Assembly (NCBI RefSeq): GCF_000219875.1
Contig: NC_017167.1
Coordinates: 2,503,361-2,567,360 of the forward strand
Length of the DNA stretch: 64,000 bases
Direction of reading: 5' to 3'
Origin: Alicyclobacillus acidocaldarius subsp. acidocaldarius Tc-4-1
GTDB taxonomy: Bacteria > Bacillota > Bacilli > Alicyclobacillales > Alicyclobacillaceae
Shown here: piece after piece, positions 63,129 through 64,000 of the stretch
How the letters are laid out: every line of letters begins with the position of its first letter
Position numbering within the stretch: the stretch's first letter is position 1
Program-made: the position numbers and the translations under genes
Notes under the pieces: model-generated
Told to the model about the DNA's origin: nothing
The model's input: the letters and a program-made list of their open reading frames with translations, nothing else
The model's database searches: none

Positions 63129-63833
63129 TCACTGATCGGCGTGAAGGCCGCACTCGGTCTTGTCGAAGCCGGCCCAGCGGCCGCTCCGCGGGTCTTCGCC
63201 CGGCTTCACGGGACGCGTGCAGTGCAGGCATCCGATGGACGGATAGTTGCGATCGTGCAAGGGGTTGTAGGGGACGCCGCGTTCCACGATGTAGTTCCAG
63301 ACGTCCTTCTCCGTCCAGCGCACGAGCGGATTGACCTTGACGATGTTGAATTTCGCGTCCCACTCGAACACCTTGGCGTTGCGGCGCGTCGGCGCCTGTT
63401 CGCGCCGGATGCCGGTAATCCAGCCGTCGTAGCCAGCGAGAAAATCCGCGAGGGGCTCCACCTTGCGGATCTTGCAGCACAGGTTTGGGTCGCGGCTCCA
63501 GAGCGCGTCGCCGTATTGGGCCGCCTGCTCCTCGAGCGTCAGCTTCGGCAGCACCTGGTGCAGGTTCGGAATGCCGTACTTGGCGACGGCCTGCTCAATC
63601 AACTCGTACGTCTCGGGAAACAGCACGTTGGTGTCGAGATAGAATACATCGGCCTGTGGGTCGATGGACATCAGCATGTCGAGGATCACCATGTCCTCGG
63701 CGCCGAATGAGCAGGCAAAGGTGATGTTCGGCACTCTGCGCAGCGCTTCGCGCAGGATGTCCTCCGGTCGCGCCTCTTCGTACGTCGCGGCCAACTCCTC
63801 AATCCACGCCGCCTCTTCCAGGGTCACAGCCAC
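63129..63833 (-). CDS. cysH: APS (adenylyl-sulfate) reductase
   Basis: This 234-residue enzyme reduces APS to sulfite using thioredoxin. It has the 4Fe-4S pair Cys119-Cys120 (NLCCKIRKVEPL) and Cys202/Cys205 (GCLHCTRP), so it should use APS directly rather than PAPS. The catalytic Cys228 lies in KTECGLH, and the PP-loop appears as CSFGAEDMVILDML. GTG 63833 follows GGGGTGAACG. It is the first gene of the sulfate-assimilation operon. Confidence 0.93.
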   Translation of the reverse strand: MAVTLEEAAWIEELAATYEEARPEDILREALRRVPNITFACSFGAEDMVILDMLMSIDPQADVFYLDTNVLFPETYELIEQAVAKYGIPNLHQVLPKLTLEEQAAQYGDALWSRDPNLCCKIRKVEPLADFLAGYDGWITGIRREQAPTRRNAKVFEWDAKFNIVKVNPLVRWTEKDVWNYIVERGVPYNPLHDRNYPSIGCLHCTRPVKPGEDPRSGRWAGFDKTECGLHADQ

Positions 63834-63839
63834 GGACGT

Positions 63840-63930
63840 TCACCCCAAATTCCAATTGGTTTATGCGATATTCTGCCGTATCTCCACGTTAATCTCGTTT
63901 GACCATAATGTCAATCGGATTTTGGGGTGA
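63840..63930 (-). promoter_or_regulatory. cysH operon promoter with paired inverted sites
   Basis: Leftward promoter TTGACA (63914-63909), 17-base spacer, TAACGT (63891-63886). An imperfect 18-bp repeat flanks it in inverted orientation: TCACCCCAAATTCCAATT (63840-63857) and AATCGGATTTTGGGGTGA (63913-63930), 16 of 18 matching. On the minus strand the first contains ATTGGAATT, the half-site known for the cysteine regulator CymR in Bacillus. Sequence 63931-64000 holds no gene. Confidence 0.55.
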
Positions 63931-64000
63931 TTGGGGCGGAGCACGGCCGGGTCCCTGACGCGCCGTTTGTGCGAGGATGCAGGGAGCGAGGCAGGGTACC

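Noticed and set aside
63971-64000. GCAGGGTACC at the right edge as a possible T-box core
   Set aside because: Only a partial match, and the sequence is cut by the window end.

Overview
The window looks like chromosomal DNA of a thermo-acidophilic Firmicute, most likely Alicyclobacillus (A. acidocaldarius group). The evidence is high G+C with strong AGGAGG ribosome binding sites, Firmicute regulators and spore genes (CodY, AhrC-type ArgR, YerC, YlbF family, YtoI, DUF3243, spore protein Tlp, FabL-type reductases), a sulfocyanin-like copper lipoprotein, and a gene cluster that fits the cyclohexyl fatty acids typical of this genus. No rRNA, tRNA, CRISPR array, insertion sequence or prophage was seen. 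About 65 protein genes are called.

Layout. 0-11 kb: housekeeping and small genes (YtoI-like regulator, YitT, cysK, argR, dinB, DUF3243, a metallo-hydrolase, YlbF family, truncated globin, queC, IscA-like). Three of these genes are broken by single-base indels. 11-19.4 kb: an eukaryote-type ileS behind an unusual repeat-rich leader, cysE, an M20 peptidase, codY and yerC. 19.5-24.5 kb: sulfocyanin, multicopper oxidase and hemerythrin, then two XRE regulators and a GNAT enzyme. 24.6-29 kb: a tight three-gene operon of DNA methyltransferase, NurA nuclease and HerA ATPase, a candidate defence or DNA-processing module. 29-31.9 kb: archaeal-type proS, tlp and small unknowns.

31.9-43 kb is the most interesting block. 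Two divergent operons share a 160-bp control region. One carries a flavin/Fe-S dienoyl reductase, a FabL-type SDR, a free-standing acyl carrier protein, an AMP-dependent acyl ligase, an acyl-CoA dehydrogenase and a zinc alcohol dehydrogenase. The other carries a second AMP ligase, a second acyl-CoA dehydrogenase and DAHP synthase. I infer that it makes cyclohexanecarbonyl starter units from shikimate for omega-cyclohexyl fatty acids. The control region holds three sites resembling FapR operators. A fourth lies between a second FabL-type gene and fabF near 50.4 kb.

43-64 kb: a secreted stalk-domain protein, an L,D-transpeptidase, a Na+(K+)/H+ antiporter, a frameshifted Rpn-type nuclease beside a decayed SRPBCC gene, lipid genes, a nine-Asp-box lipoprotein, aldo/keto reductase, HAD phosphatase, chemoreceptor, PaaI thioesterase and purU. 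The window closes with an assimilatory sulfate operon (cysH, sulfite reductase, cobA-hemD fusion, CbiX chelatase) that supplies its own sirohaem. cysE and cysK elsewhere in the window complete the route from APS to cysteine.
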